NCBI GenBank assembly: GCA_018267825.1
Contig: JAFDXR010000009.1
Location: 1 to 64,000, forward strand
Direction: 5' to 3'
DNA: 64,000 nt
DNA from: Bacteroidota bacterium
GTDB lineage: Bacteria > Bacteroidota > Bacteroidia > B-17B0 > Aurantibacillaceae
Shown: piece after piece, positions 9,942-17,495 of the stretch
Position numbering within the stretch: the first letter of the stretch is position 1
How the letters are laid out: each line of letters starts with the position of its first letter
Position numbers and translations under genes: made by a program
Notes under the pieces: model-generated
What the model saw: only the letters and a program-made list of their open reading frames with translations
Told to the model about the DNA's origin: nothing
Database searches by the model: none

Positions 9942-11224
9942 GATTTCAATGTGTTTAAACGTATACTGATGGCATTTTTGTGCGCCTCCAGTTGTTCGGC
10001 TTCTGCCATAATTTCTACAGAGGGTCCGATCCGTAACAAGCCGGCTGCACTCACTTCCTGGAAGGTGATTTTTTTCAGGAAGCTTTCGAGCGACACACCA
10101 CTGTATGCCCGCGCATATCCATTGGTGGGGAGTGTATGGTTGGTTCCCGAAGCGTAATCGCCTGTACTCTCGGCACTGTATGGACCAATAAAGACAGAAC
10201 CTGCATGACTTACTCTTTTTGAAAGTGTCCTGGCATTCCGGCACGACAGAATCAGGTGCTCGGGAGCATACAGATTGAGGAATTCAATCGCTTCAGCAGA
10301 TGTTCTGAAAAGAATGAAACGGCTGTTCTCAAGAGCTTTTCGTGCAATGGCTTTCCGGGGCAACACCCGGATCTGGGCATTCAGTTCTTTTATAACGTCT
10401 TCGATAAGCAGCAGGGAGGTACTGGTCAGTATTACCTGGGAATCTGCACCGTGTTCGGCTTGCGACAATAAATCGGCAGCCACGAAAGAAGCATTGGCCT
10501 CTTTGTCTGCAAATACAGCAAGTTCTGAAGGACCAGCCGGGAGATCAATGGCTGTACCATCGATACTCACCAGTTGTTTGGCGCAGGTCACATACTGGTT
10601 CCCCGGACCAAAAATCTTGTCTGATTTCGAAATACTTTGTGTGCCATAAGCCATAGCGGCAATGGCTTGTGCACCCCCCACTTTATAAACACGGCGGATA
10701 CCAGCCAGTTTGGCGGCAACCAGTATAGCGGGATTTATTTTACCGTCTTTTCCCGGTGGTGTGCAAAGCTGTACTTCCTTGCAACCTGCAATAGCAGCCG
10801 GAATACCCAGCATCAGCACAGTCGAAAACAAAGGAGCCGATCCTCCCGGAACGTAAAGCCCCACACGCTCAATACCTACAGAGCGACGCCAGCAGGTAAC
10901 ACCTTTAACGGTTTCTACGTATTTGATACTTTCTTTCTGCGACAGGTGAAAACGACGGATGTTGCCGGCAGCCAGTTTCATGGCTTCCTTCAGCGGCGCC
11001 GAAACAAGTTGTTGAGCCGTTTGAAATTCGGTATCGCTCACGAGTAAACTCTCCAGTGCAACGCCATCCAGGTCTTTTGTATATTGAAGCACAGCACTGT
11101 CGCCATCGCGCTTCACCTTTTTCAGGATGCTGTTTACACGACTGTTCAGGTTTTCAGAGCAGAGCAGGGGCCGGCTTGCAAGAGCGGACCATTGTTCGGG
11201 TTTGGGGTAAGGTATAATTTTCAT
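9938..11224 (-). CDS. hisD: Histidinol dehydrogenase
   Basis: A 428-residue zinc enzyme that oxidises histidinol to histidine in two NAD-dependent steps. Clear family motifs are GGSAPLFSTVLMLGIPA, the GPGNQYVTCAKQLV segment, the LPAGPSEL loop, DLLSQAEHG with the zinc Gln and His, and YAPEHL and GDYASGTNHTLPT near the C-terminus. The length is normal. It starts 13 bp after hisG and is coupled to hisC by an ATGA overlap. Confidence 0.97.
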   Translation of the reverse strand: MKIIPYPKPEQWSALASRPLLCSENLNSRVNSILKKVKRDGDSAVLQYTKDLDGVALESLLVSDTEFQTAQQLVSAPLKEAMKLAAGNIRRFHLSQKESIKYVETVKGVTCWRRSVGIERVGLYVPGGSAPLFSTVLMLGIPAAIAGCKEVQLCTPPGKDGKINPAILVAAKLAGIRRVYKVGGAQAIAAMAYGTQSISKSDKIFGPGNQYVTCAKQLVSIDGTAIDLPAGPSELAVFADKEANASFVAADLLSQAEHGADSQVILTSTSLLLIEDVIKELNAQIRVLPRKAIARKALENSRFILFRTSAEAIEFLNLYAPEHLILSCRNARTLSKRVSHAGSVFIGPYSAESTGDYASGTNHTLPTNGYARAYSGVSLESFLKKITFQEVSAAGLLRIGPSVEIMAEAEQLEAHKNAISIRLNTLKS

Positions 11225-11237
11225 TTGCAGGATAGAG

Positions 11238-12092
11238 TTATAAAATCATTTTTTCGATTGGAATTACCAGTATGCCTTGTGCGCCGCACTGTTTCAGATT
11301 TTCAGTGATCGACCAGAATTCGTTTTCATCAACAACAGAGTGCAGGGAGCTCCAGCCGGGTTGTGCCAAAGGAAGAATAGTAGGGCTTTTCATGCCGGGA
11401 ATCATGGCAGCGATGCGCGGCAATTGTTCATTCGGGGCATTCAGTAAAATGTATTTGTTGTTACGGGCCTTTCGCAACGCTTCTATCCGAAAGATCAGCT
11501 GCCGGAGCAGATTGTTCTGGAAGTCCTGTAGCTGGTTGTTGGCTATCAGGAGAGCTTCCGATCTTAGTATCACATCGGCTTCACGCAGTCCATTAGACAG
11601 CAGGGTGCTCCCGGTACTCACCAGGTCGCATATAGCATCTGCCAGCCCAATGCCAGGGGCAATTTCAACCGATCCGCTGATCTCGTGAATTTCAGCATCA
11701 ATGCCGTTCTCCCTGAGAAAATTGGTCAGAACCATCGGGTATGATGTCGCGATTTTTTTCCCCTGCAAATCATCGAGGCTCTTGTATGCGGCGCTTTTGT
11801 TTACAGCGATCGACAGTCTGCAGCGACCAAATCCAAGCCTGTTGCATATAACAACGGATTTTTGTTTTTCAAGTAGCACGTTTTCGCCAACAATACCCGC
11901 ATCTGCCACGCCGTCTTCCACATATTGTGGTATATCGTCATCGCGGAGAAATAACAGTTCAAGCGGAAAGTTGGAGGCTTCGGTTTTTAATCGGCCATTG
12001 GGGTTACTGATTTGTATGCCGCAGGAGCGAATGAGTTCTACAGATTCATCGTAGAGTCTTCCGGATTTTTGTATAGCAATTTTGAGCTTCAT
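11238..12092 (-). CDS. hisG: ATP phosphoribosyltransferase (long form)
   Basis: A 284-residue first enzyme of histidine synthesis, committing ATP and PRPP. It is the long HisG_L type: two periplasmic-binding-protein-like catalytic lobes (LKIAIQKSGRLYDESVELI at the start; DLVSTGSTLLSNGLREAD as the PRPP loop at about 165-182) and a C-terminal HisG_C ACT-like domain from about residue 210, which in relatives senses histidine for feedback inhibition. It is the first structural gene of the operon and lies directly downstream of the leader peptide and attenuator. Confidence 0.96.
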   Translation of the reverse strand: MKLKIAIQKSGRLYDESVELIRSCGIQISNPNGRLKTEASNFPLELLFLRDDDIPQYVEDGVADAGIVGENVLLEKQKSVVICNRLGFGRCRLSIAVNKSAAYKSLDDLQGKKIATSYPMVLTNFLRENGIDAEIHEISGSVEIAPGIGLADAICDLVSTGSTLLSNGLREADVILRSEALLIANNQLQDFQNNLLRQLIFRIEALRKARNNKYILLNAPNEQLPRIAAMIPGMKSPTILPLAQPGWSSLHSVVDENEFWSITENLKQCGAQGILVIPIEKMIL

Positions 12093-12120
12093 GGGTTTTT
12101 TTGAAAATGAAATGAATGGA

Positions 12121-12151
12121 AATAAAAAAGGCTTACCAGTTGGTAAGCCTT
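12121..12151 (-). terminator. his operon attenuator terminator
   Basis: Read on the minus strand, AAGGCTTACC (12151-12142) and GGTAAGCCTT (12137-12128) form a perfect 10-bp stem with a 4-base loop, followed directly by a T-rich run (TTTTTTATTT overlapping the stem end). It lies between the His-rich leader peptide and hisG, so an active terminator here would stop transcription before the structural genes. Its 5' arm can instead pair with leader sequence at 12197-12204 (GGTAGGCT on the minus strand), which makes a mutually exclusive antiterminator. Confidence 0.9.
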
Positions 12152-12179
12152 GTCAATAAAGGGAATCTATAGGTACAGA

Positions 12180-12248
12180 TTACACAATATCATCACAGCC
12201 TACCGGATGGCAGGTATGGTGATGATGTAAGTGTAATTGATTTTTCAT
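12180..12248 (-). CDS. hisL: Histidine operon leader peptide
   Basis: A 22-codon ORF, too short for usual gene calling, that encodes MKNQLHLHHHHTCHPVGCDD followed by Ile-Val. It has six histidines, at positions 6, 8, 9, 10, 11 and 14. It is followed by the attenuator hairpin and then hisG. In the RNA, the His codons (12219-12226) can form an 8-bp stem with 12189-12196. The sequence just before that second arm (12197-12204) can pair with the 5' arm of the terminator. This gives the standard 1:2, 2:3, 3:4 alternatives. A ribosome stalled for lack of charged tRNA-His would free strand 2 and prevent termination. The mechanism is inferred from the enterobacterial his leader; the peptide and the stems are seen directly. 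Confidence 0.9.
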   Translation of the reverse strand: MKNQLHLHHHHTCHPVGCDDIV

Positions 12249-12253
12249 GGGGC

Positions 12254-12261
12254 CAAAATTA
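12254..12261 (-). promoter_or_regulatory. Putative -7 promoter box of the his operon
   Basis: TAATTTTG on the minus strand matches the Bacteroidota TAnnTTTG element and ends 5 bases before the leader-peptide ATG, so the transcript may start at or very near that ATG. I see no clear TTTG -33 element. An inverted repeat (AATCCG...CGGATT, 12261-12278) lies immediately upstream. Confidence 0.45.
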
Positions 12262-12349
12262 ATCCGGATTTTCGGATTATGGAAATATTTTTTTGGTTTT
12301 CTTTAAAAAAGCTTGAATAGCAAGGATTTCAGGGGTGCCTTCAGTGTGG

Positions 12350-13837
12350 TCAATTTTCCGTTGGAGTCTTTCGCTGAACTTTAAACAGGTAGAAATTGGA
12401 TAAGCAAATGGTGTCTTCTATGTTGGGTAATGTGTGCGGGTTGAAATGATAGGGCTCTGCCAGGTTTTCATTTCTGGTGTAAAGAATATAATCTGCCCTT
12501 GTTACAACCGAGTCCGGATGCAGGTAATAGCTGTTTCGCTCTGTGAGCCAGTTCACCAGGTAGGGTTTGCAAAAGGCAATGCTTTCCGAAGGTTTCACAA
12601 GTTGCCCGATCGTCTGAAAATCCTTGATGACAGATCTTTCAAAGGGACCTTGCCCCAGATGCCTGATGGTTTTATTCACCAGGATGGTTTTCAGGTTGGC
12701 ACCCACGAAGAATAGACCAATAAAAATGGCAGCGATGATATGATTTTTTTTGCCGGAGAGTTTTTCACTGAGAAATTCAAATCCATGAAACAACAGAAGA
12801 AAAATCAATGGTAATATCGGTATGAGGTATCTTATGGCATCACCATTGTATGGATACAGGCATAGTCCCGCGAGATAAAGAAACAGGACTCCTGCCAGGA
12901 ATTTTTGTTGTTTCATGAACATGTTCCAGAGGCCGCTCAAAAAGAGGATCATGAACAACCCACTGGCGACGCGATTCAGCATAGAGGGAAGCTCGAATTC
13001 AAAAAGCAGGGGTAGTGTTTTTGCGTAGCTTAATATATTCTGCAGGATGAGTGAAACAGAGAAATGACGGCTCATGAGGCCAGAGTAAAATCCAAGTTCG
13101 GCGCTGGCATGTCCGGGTAGCAAGCATGTTTGAATCAGGATGAAGCTGATGGTAAAAGCCGACACACCAATAACCATGTTGAATCGGTGTCTGTGCAAAT
13201 TCTTTTTAATACCGGCCAGCATGCAGGGTATAATGAGTGCCAGGGCCAGGCTGCGGGTTGCCAGCAGACAGGCGAGCAATATGGCTGAGATGAGAGACTT
13301 GTGTTTTTTCAACCATGTGATGATACGGCTGCGGGATGCCTCTGGTATTGAGCGCCTTTCGGATTTACCGGCTGAGAACCGGAGATATAACACCAGGTAA
13401 AATAGCGCTATGAATACAAATTCCGGGAGCACTTCTTCTTTGGCATCCAACATCCGGAAATGATAATAAAGCAGCAGCGTCAGGATAAAAGCGATGTATG
13501 GTTTGCAAAGACGGGTAAAAAAGAAAAAAACGGAAAGGGCACTCAGTACGTAGAAACACGTATTCAGTACCAGGTAAGGACTTATAGATAGTGCAGGCTT
13601 GATCATGGAGAGGCACAACGAAAAGAAAATGCTTTTCCGTGGAGAGCCATATACATCAGCGTTAAGCACTTCGGCATATGGTGTGTGATAATGCCCGATG
13701 TGTTGCGCCTGGTAGATGTATTGCGCATAGTCGTCGCCCCAGTCGGTGCTCCTGGTGTGGATCAGGCATGCCGGAATAAGCGCCAGGCATAATAACATGG
13801 GATACAACCACCTGTTATGCCTACCAGGATCAATCAA
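12350..13837 (-). CDS. Multi-pass membrane protein, GT-C glycosyltransferase-like
   Basis: A 495-residue protein with about ten hydrophobic segments, the first at about 11-27. An acidic pair follows the first segment (DWGDDYAQY, residues 32-40), where GT-C glycosyltransferases such as ArnT/PMT relatives carry catalytic aspartates in the first extracytoplasmic loop. A YNGDAIRYLIPILPL segment near residue 330 fits the same architecture. Substrate and sugar donor are unknown. The frame starts with TTG 13837, overlapping the TGA of the upstream cyclase gene (TTGA). ATG 13798 is an alternative start but would cut into the first membrane segment. Confidence 0.6.
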   Translation of the reverse strand: MIDPGRHNRWLYPMLLCLALIPACLIHTRSTDWGDDYAQYIYQAQHIGHYHTPYAEVLNADVYGSPRKSIFFSLCLSMIKPALSISPYLVLNTCFYVLSALSVFFFFTRLCKPYIAFILTLLLYYHFRMLDAKEEVLPEFVFIALFYLVLYLRFSAGKSERRSIPEASRSRIITWLKKHKSLISAILLACLLATRSLALALIIPCMLAGIKKNLHRHRFNMVIGVSAFTISFILIQTCLLPGHASAELGFYSGLMSRHFSVSLILQNILSYAKTLPLLFEFELPSMLNRVASGLFMILFLSGLWNMFMKQQKFLAGVLFLYLAGLCLYPYNGDAIRYLIPILPLIFLLLFHGFEFLSEKLSGKKNHIIAAIFIGLFFVGANLKTILVNKTIRHLGQGPFERSVIKDFQTIGQLVKPSESIAFCKPYLVNWLTERNSYYLHPDSVVTRADYILYTRNENLAEPYHFNPHTLPNIEDTICLSNFYLFKVQRKTPTEN

Positions 13838-14592
13838 TGTACTGAAACAACTTTGTAGAGGACAGGTTTACTTGGACTGGCATCATTTTCAAAGCTGGCA
13901 ATCTGCAGATTCAGGGCGTAGGTTCCATCAAACACATCGTTAGGCACATAAATCATTTCTGTAATGGTTTTATGAAACTGTGTGTTGTGCGGGTATTGCC
14001 AGAAAATATGGTGCGAAGCAAGAATGCCGCCATCCACTTCTTTATCCACCGAGGGCATATCGAACAGCAGGTGTTCAACGCCCATATCGTGAATATACTG
14101 CATGGCTTCAGGAGTAATGTATGGCGGATTGGTATTGGAATACTGCATGTGCAGCTTATCGTCGTTGTTGGAAAGCGTACGGATAATCAGGGCTTCGGGT
14201 TTGGTGCCCTCCAGAGCCTGTTTTAACTGGTGTTCAGCAATCACGAAATCACCGTTATCCAGCGAATCGGGTAAAATAGTCACTACCTCGGCAATGAACA
14301 TGAATTTTTTGAGGCAATGATTTATAGTCACAAATTCCTTGCTGATATGCCCCACACATTCTGTGTGAGTGCCGTTGCCATGCGGGTTAAACGTCACAGT
14401 TCTGAAATTCACAGATCCACCCTGGTTCACATCGCCTACCCAGTCGCCCATACGCACCGGTTCCAGGCTCATGGGGTTTACATACCAGGCACTCGTGCAG
14501 TCTTTGCCCGTATGCAGGGGAATAGAGATGTCAATAGGAGCATAAAAATCAACGCGATATTCTTTGCCCTTATGAAAAAGTGTTGCAATCAT
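13834..14592 (-). CDS. Cyclase-family metal-dependent hydrolase
   Basis: A 252-residue member of the cyclase/kynurenine-formamidase superfamily. The N-terminal part has ISIPLHTG, and the metal site region is FNPHGNGTHTECVGH. In classic KynB the motif is HxGTHxDxPxH. Here the first His position is Asn and the Asp position is Glu, so this belongs to a variant subgroup and the substrate cannot be read off. A TTG 27 bp upstream also opens the frame, but ATG 14592 lies 4 bp after the hemW stop and is the better start. It is in an operon with hemW upstream and the GT-C-like gene downstream. Confidence 0.75.
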   Translation of the reverse strand: MIATLFHKGKEYRVDFYAPIDISIPLHTGKDCTSAWYVNPMSLEPVRMGDWVGDVNQGGSVNFRTVTFNPHGNGTHTECVGHISKEFVTINHCLKKFMFIAEVVTILPDSLDNGDFVIAEHQLKQALEGTKPEALIIRTLSNNDDKLHMQYSNTNPPYITPEAMQYIHDMGVEHLLFDMPSVDKEVDGGILASHHIFWQYPHNTQFHKTITEMIYVPNDVFDGTYALNLQIASFENDASPSKPVLYKVVSVH

Positions 14593-14596
14593 ATTG

Positions 14597-15724
14597 TCAG
14601 ATAAATAATTCAGAGGCAATGCGATCAGCCAGGAGCCTTCCGTTTTTGCTTAATGTAAAAATAGATTCTTTTTCGAGGATATGTTCACGCTCCATGTGTT
14701 TTTTTACTTCTGCCAGGAAATGAAAATACGTTTCCTGCGAAAAATGCGCTTTTATATAATCAAGACTCACACCCCACATGGTGCGCAGACCGGTGAGCAT
14801 ATATTCATTAAAACGTTCCTTTTCGCCAAGGGTTTCGGTTTCGTAATAATCTGTTTTGCCCTGGCCGATGCTTTCTATATAACGCGCATTGTTGGCAATA
14901 TTCCATTGCCTGCCTGTACCATTGTAGGAATGTGCCGAAGGTCCAAGACCCAGGTAGTGAACACCTTTCCAGTAATTGGTATTGTGCCGGCTAAAAAAAT
15001 CCTTCTTCCCGAAATTGGAAATTTCGTAATGAATAAAATCATGTTTCTCTAAAATCTCCGACATTTCCAGGAAAAATTCAGAACTTTTTTCATCGTCGAT
15101 GGCAGGCTCTTTTTCTTTCATGAAATCGTGTCCCAGTTTGGTGCGTTCTTCTATAGTCAGGTTGTAAGCTGAAATATGTTTCACATCAAGTGCGATCGCT
15201 TTATACAGTGTTTGCTTCCATTGCGCCATGTTCTGAAAGCGCGAACCATAGATCAGGTCAATCGTAATGTTTTCGAAACCTGCATCCTGGGCTCGTTTCA
15301 CCGACGATTCACTTTCAGCGGCTGTGTGAGCGCGGTTCATCCATTTCAGTTCTGTTTCATCAAAGCTCTGCAGACCAATGCTCAGGCGGTTTATGCCCAG
15401 GTGTTTCAGTTCGCGGAGTTTTGTATTTGTAAGATCATCCGGATTACACTCCAGGGTAATTTCCGCATCCGTATCGATCTGGTAGGTGTGTTGTAAACTA
15501 TCCATCATTCTGCCCAGGTCTTTCTGCGTGAGAATACTGGGTGTGCCACCACCGAAATATACAGTGCCAATATGCGGATCGCTGAGGTAAGAAGAACGCA
15601 GGGAGATTTCTTTCACCAGGCTGTCTATAAGTTCATCCTTGCGTTTAAGCGACGTGGAAAAATGAAAATCGCAATACGTGCAGGCTTGTTTACAAAAAGG
15701 AATATGAATATAAATACCACTCAT
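14597..15724 (-). CDS. hemW: Radical SAM heme chaperone HemW
   Basis: A 375-residue HemW-type protein, often annotated as oxygen-independent coproporphyrinogen oxidase. It begins MSGIYIHIPFCKQACTYCDF with the CxxxCxxC cluster motif plus the following Cys-x-Phe pattern of HemN/HemW, then VYFGGGTPS and LGLGPSAHSYNG. As in other HemW proteins, the N-terminal extension of true HemN is absent. HemW delivers heme to respiratory enzymes in species where it has been studied. It sits 9 bp downstream of ung. Confidence 0.9.
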   Translation of the reverse strand: MSGIYIHIPFCKQACTYCDFHFSTSLKRKDELIDSLVKEISLRSSYLSDPHIGTVYFGGGTPSILTQKDLGRMMDSLQHTYQIDTDAEITLECNPDDLTNTKLRELKHLGINRLSIGLQSFDETELKWMNRAHTAAESESSVKRAQDAGFENITIDLIYGSRFQNMAQWKQTLYKAIALDVKHISAYNLTIEERTKLGHDFMKEKEPAIDDEKSSEFFLEMSEILEKHDFIHYEISNFGKKDFFSRHNTNYWKGVHYLGLGPSAHSYNGTGRQWNIANNARYIESIGQGKTDYYETETLGEKERFNEYMLTGLRTMWGVSLDYIKAHFSQETYFHFLAEVKKHMEREHILEKESIFTLSKNGRLLADRIASELFI

Positions 15725-15733
15725 GGCCTTATT

Positions 15734-16402
15734 TTAAAGACACCATTCAATGGGTCCGATATTTTTGGAGCGCAGAAATTCATTTGTTTTTGAAAAATGC
15801 CTGCTGCCGAAAAAGGCGCCACGTGCCAGTGGAGAAGGGTGAGCCGCCGTGAGTACACAATGTTTTTGATGATCAATGAGCTCAGCTTTTGCTTTCGCAT
15901 AATTACCCCATAACAGAAACACAAGGTTTTCTTTGTGATCCGATAAGGTTTTGATAACCGCATCCGTAAAGGTTTCCCAGCCTTTGCTTTGGTGACTTCC
16001 GGCGGTATTGGCCCGCACGGTTAATGTAGCATTGAGCAGGAATACGCCCTGCTTTGCCCATTTCTCAAGGTTTCCGCTTTGCGGAACAGCACAACCCAGA
16101 TCGCTCTGCAGTTCTTTGAAAATGTTGACCAGTGAAGGTGGCATGCGAACGCCATCGCGCACCGAAAAGCAAAGTCCGTTTGCCTGCCCGGGTCCATGAT
16201 AAGGATCCTGTCCCAGGATCACCACTTTTACATCGGTAAAAGGTGTATAGTTGAAGGCCGAAAAAATCTGATTCCCCGGAGGAAATACCTGGTGGTTTTT
16301 TCTTTCCTCGATCAAAAACTGCTTTAGGTCTGCGAAATATGGCTTTTCGAATTCTAAGTTCAGAATCTGGAGCCAACTGCCTTCTATTTGGGGCTTTACC
16401 AT
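15734..16402 (-). CDS. ung: Uracil-DNA glycosylase
   Basis: A 222-residue family 1 uracil-DNA glycosylase that removes uracil from DNA. The water-activating loop GQDPYHGPGQANGL, the uracil-binding LLNATLTV segment, LLWGNYA, and the HPSPL minor-groove intercalation loop are all present. The frame opens upstream with GTG 16450, but ATG 16402 gives the usual length and the normal N-terminus. It is the first gene of a minus-strand cluster ung-hemW-cyclase-GT. Confidence 0.96.
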   Translation of the reverse strand: MVKPQIEGSWLQILNLEFEKPYFADLKQFLIEERKNHQVFPPGNQIFSAFNYTPFTDVKVVILGQDPYHGPGQANGLCFSVRDGVRMPPSLVNIFKELQSDLGCAVPQSGNLEKWAKQGVFLLNATLTVRANTAGSHQSKGWETFTDAVIKTLSDHKENLVFLLWGNYAKAKAELIDHQKHCVLTAAHPSPLARGAFFGSRHFSKTNEFLRSKNIGPIEWCL

Positions 16403-16459
16403 TCGATAAATATTTATGCAAAAATGCGCTTTTGTTCGAAAAAAAGACACATTAATTTT

Positions 16460-16489
16460 TTTGAAATTATAGACATTGTTCTATATTTG
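16460..16489 (+). promoter_or_regulatory. Promoter of the small lipoprotein / ytxJ unit
   Basis: TTTG at 16460-16463 and TATATTTG at 16482-16489 are separated by 18 bp, an excellent match to the Bacteroidota -33/-7 consensus. It precedes the short lipoprotein gene by about 22 bp. Confidence 0.7.
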
Positions 16490-16517
16490 TTATTCATTAC
16501 TTTAAAAAACTATGCAA

Positions 16518-16646
16518 ATGAAAAAATTAGCTTTACTATCAGCTTTTGTGTTCGTTACTTCTATCACTGTTTCTTCATGCAAATCGCACGAAAAATGTCC
16601 TGCATATTCTAAAGCTAATACCATTAGCGTAAAAAAATCAGTGTAA
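16518..16646 (+). CDS. Small CPAY-type lipoprotein
   Basis: A 42-codon gene, below usual gene-calling size. It encodes a basic, hydrophobic signal sequence ending in a lipobox (VSSC, Cys21) and a mature peptide of only 22 residues with CKSHEKCPAYSKAN. ATG 16512 would add two residues. I recall similar tiny lipoproteins with a C-x-x-x-x-KCPAYS core in many Bacteroidota genomes, all without known function. It has its own strong promoter, and the stop lies 8 bp before ytxJ, so the two are probably co-transcribed. Confidence 0.75.
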   Translation: MKKLALLSAFVFVTSITVSSCKSHEKCPAYSKANTISVKKSV

Positions 16647-16654
16647 TTTTTTGT

Positions 16655-16999
16655 ATGCGCTGGCTTCCGGTTTCCGATCTCAGTGAGCTTGCAATCATAA
16701 AAGGACTTTCAAAGGAACAGCACATACGTGCTGTTCTTGTTTTTAAGCACAGTACACGTTGCTCTATCAGCAACATGGCGCTGCACAGGCTGGAAGATAA
16801 ATGGGTAGATCGTGACGATGTGCCTTGTTATTTTCTGAATCTACTGGAGCACCGCGATATATCCAATCAATTAGCTGCTGATTTTCACGTGGAGCATCAA
16901 TCTCCCCAGGTTTTACTAATAAAAGACGCGCAGTGTTTTTATCATGAATCCCATAGCGGGATCTCGGTGCGCGATATCAGCGAAGCACTTACCAGATAA
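16655..16999 (+). CDS. ytxJ: Bacillithiol-system redox protein YtxJ
   Basis: A 114-residue thioredoxin-fold protein of the YtxJ family. It has a single active-site cysteine (Cys36) in VFKHSTRCSIS, and the cis-Pro region is SPQVLLIKD. YtxJ is associated with bacillithiol redox chemistry in species that make this thiol, so its presence implies bacillithiol here. The length is usual. Its 3' end overlaps the end of the convergent osmC gene by 11 bp. It is downstream of the small CPAY lipoprotein. Confidence 0.9.
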   Translation: MRWLPVSDLSELAIIKGLSKEQHIRAVLVFKHSTRCSISNMALHRLEDKWVDRDDVPCYFLNLLEHRDISNQLAADFHVEHQSPQVLLIKDAQCFYHESHSGISVRDISEALTR

Positions 17000-17396
17000 A
17001 TTCGATAACCTGTTTCAGATCAGGGTGCAGGCTTTTAGCCACCGGGCATGTATGAGCAGCATTCTCGTAGATTTTCTTTTCCTTGTCTGTAAAATTATTT
17101 TTCGGCATCGTAATCACAATATGAATTTCACCAATACGGCGGGGTTCCGCATACATCACTTTAGTAACATCCGCCGTAGCGCCATCCGTTGGCGTTATCC
17201 CGTCTTTCAGGGCTACAATCCCCATTACCGAAAGCATACAACTGCCCAGTGCTGTTGCTACCAGGTCTGTGGGTGAGAAAGCTTCGCCCTTACCATGATT
17301 GTCTTTGGGAGCATCTGTTATCAGGCTATTTCCTGATTGCAGATGGAGTGCTTCGGTGCGAAGGCCGCCGGTATATTTTACGGTGCTGGTTGCCAT
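16989..17396 (-). CDS. OsmC/Ohr family peroxiredoxin-like protein
   Basis: A 135-residue OsmC-family protein. The two reactive cysteines are Cys53 (ALGSCMLSVMG) and Cys117 (AAHTCPVAKSLHP), and Glu38 is placed as in organic-hydroperoxide reductases. Such proteins reduce organic or fatty-acid peroxides in the cytoplasm. A TTG 24 bp upstream extends the frame; ATG 17396 fits the family N-terminus better. A TACTTTTG box on the minus strand (17418-17425) is a good -7 element about 20 bp upstream. Confidence 0.9.
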   Translation of the reverse strand: MATSTVKYTGGLRTEALHLQSGNSLITDAPKDNHGKGEAFSPTDLVATALGSCMLSVMGIVALKDGITPTDGATADVTKVMYAEPRRIGEIHIVITMPKNNFTDKEKKIYENAAHTCPVAKSLHPDLKQVIEFIW

Positions 17397-17417
17397 AATG
17401 AGGTGTAATTTAGACTT

Positions 17418-17425
17418 CAAAAGTA
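17418..17425 (-). promoter_or_regulatory. -7 promoter box for osmC
   Basis: The minus strand reads TACTTTTG, a full TAnnTTTG match, 21 bp before the osmC ATG. No clear -33 element was identified. Confidence 0.5.
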
Positions 17426-17482
17426 CATAAAATCACACGGAAAGCGGCTTTCTGCAGGGGCGGTAAATCGGAAATTATTAGT

Positions 17483-17490
17483 TATTTTTG
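17483..17490 (+). promoter_or_regulatory. -7 box directly before a GTG start
   Basis: TATTTTTG matches TAnnTTTG and ends 5 bases before the GTG at 17496, suggesting a leaderless transcript for the gene upstream of lipA. Confidence 0.45.
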
Positions 17491-17495
17491 TAATT

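Noticed and set aside
9942..10244. N-terminal extension of the hisC frame by 101 residues
   Set aside because: It overlaps hisD completely, is Cys/Arg-rich and unlike HisC, and the ATGA junction at 9941 gives a normal HisC.
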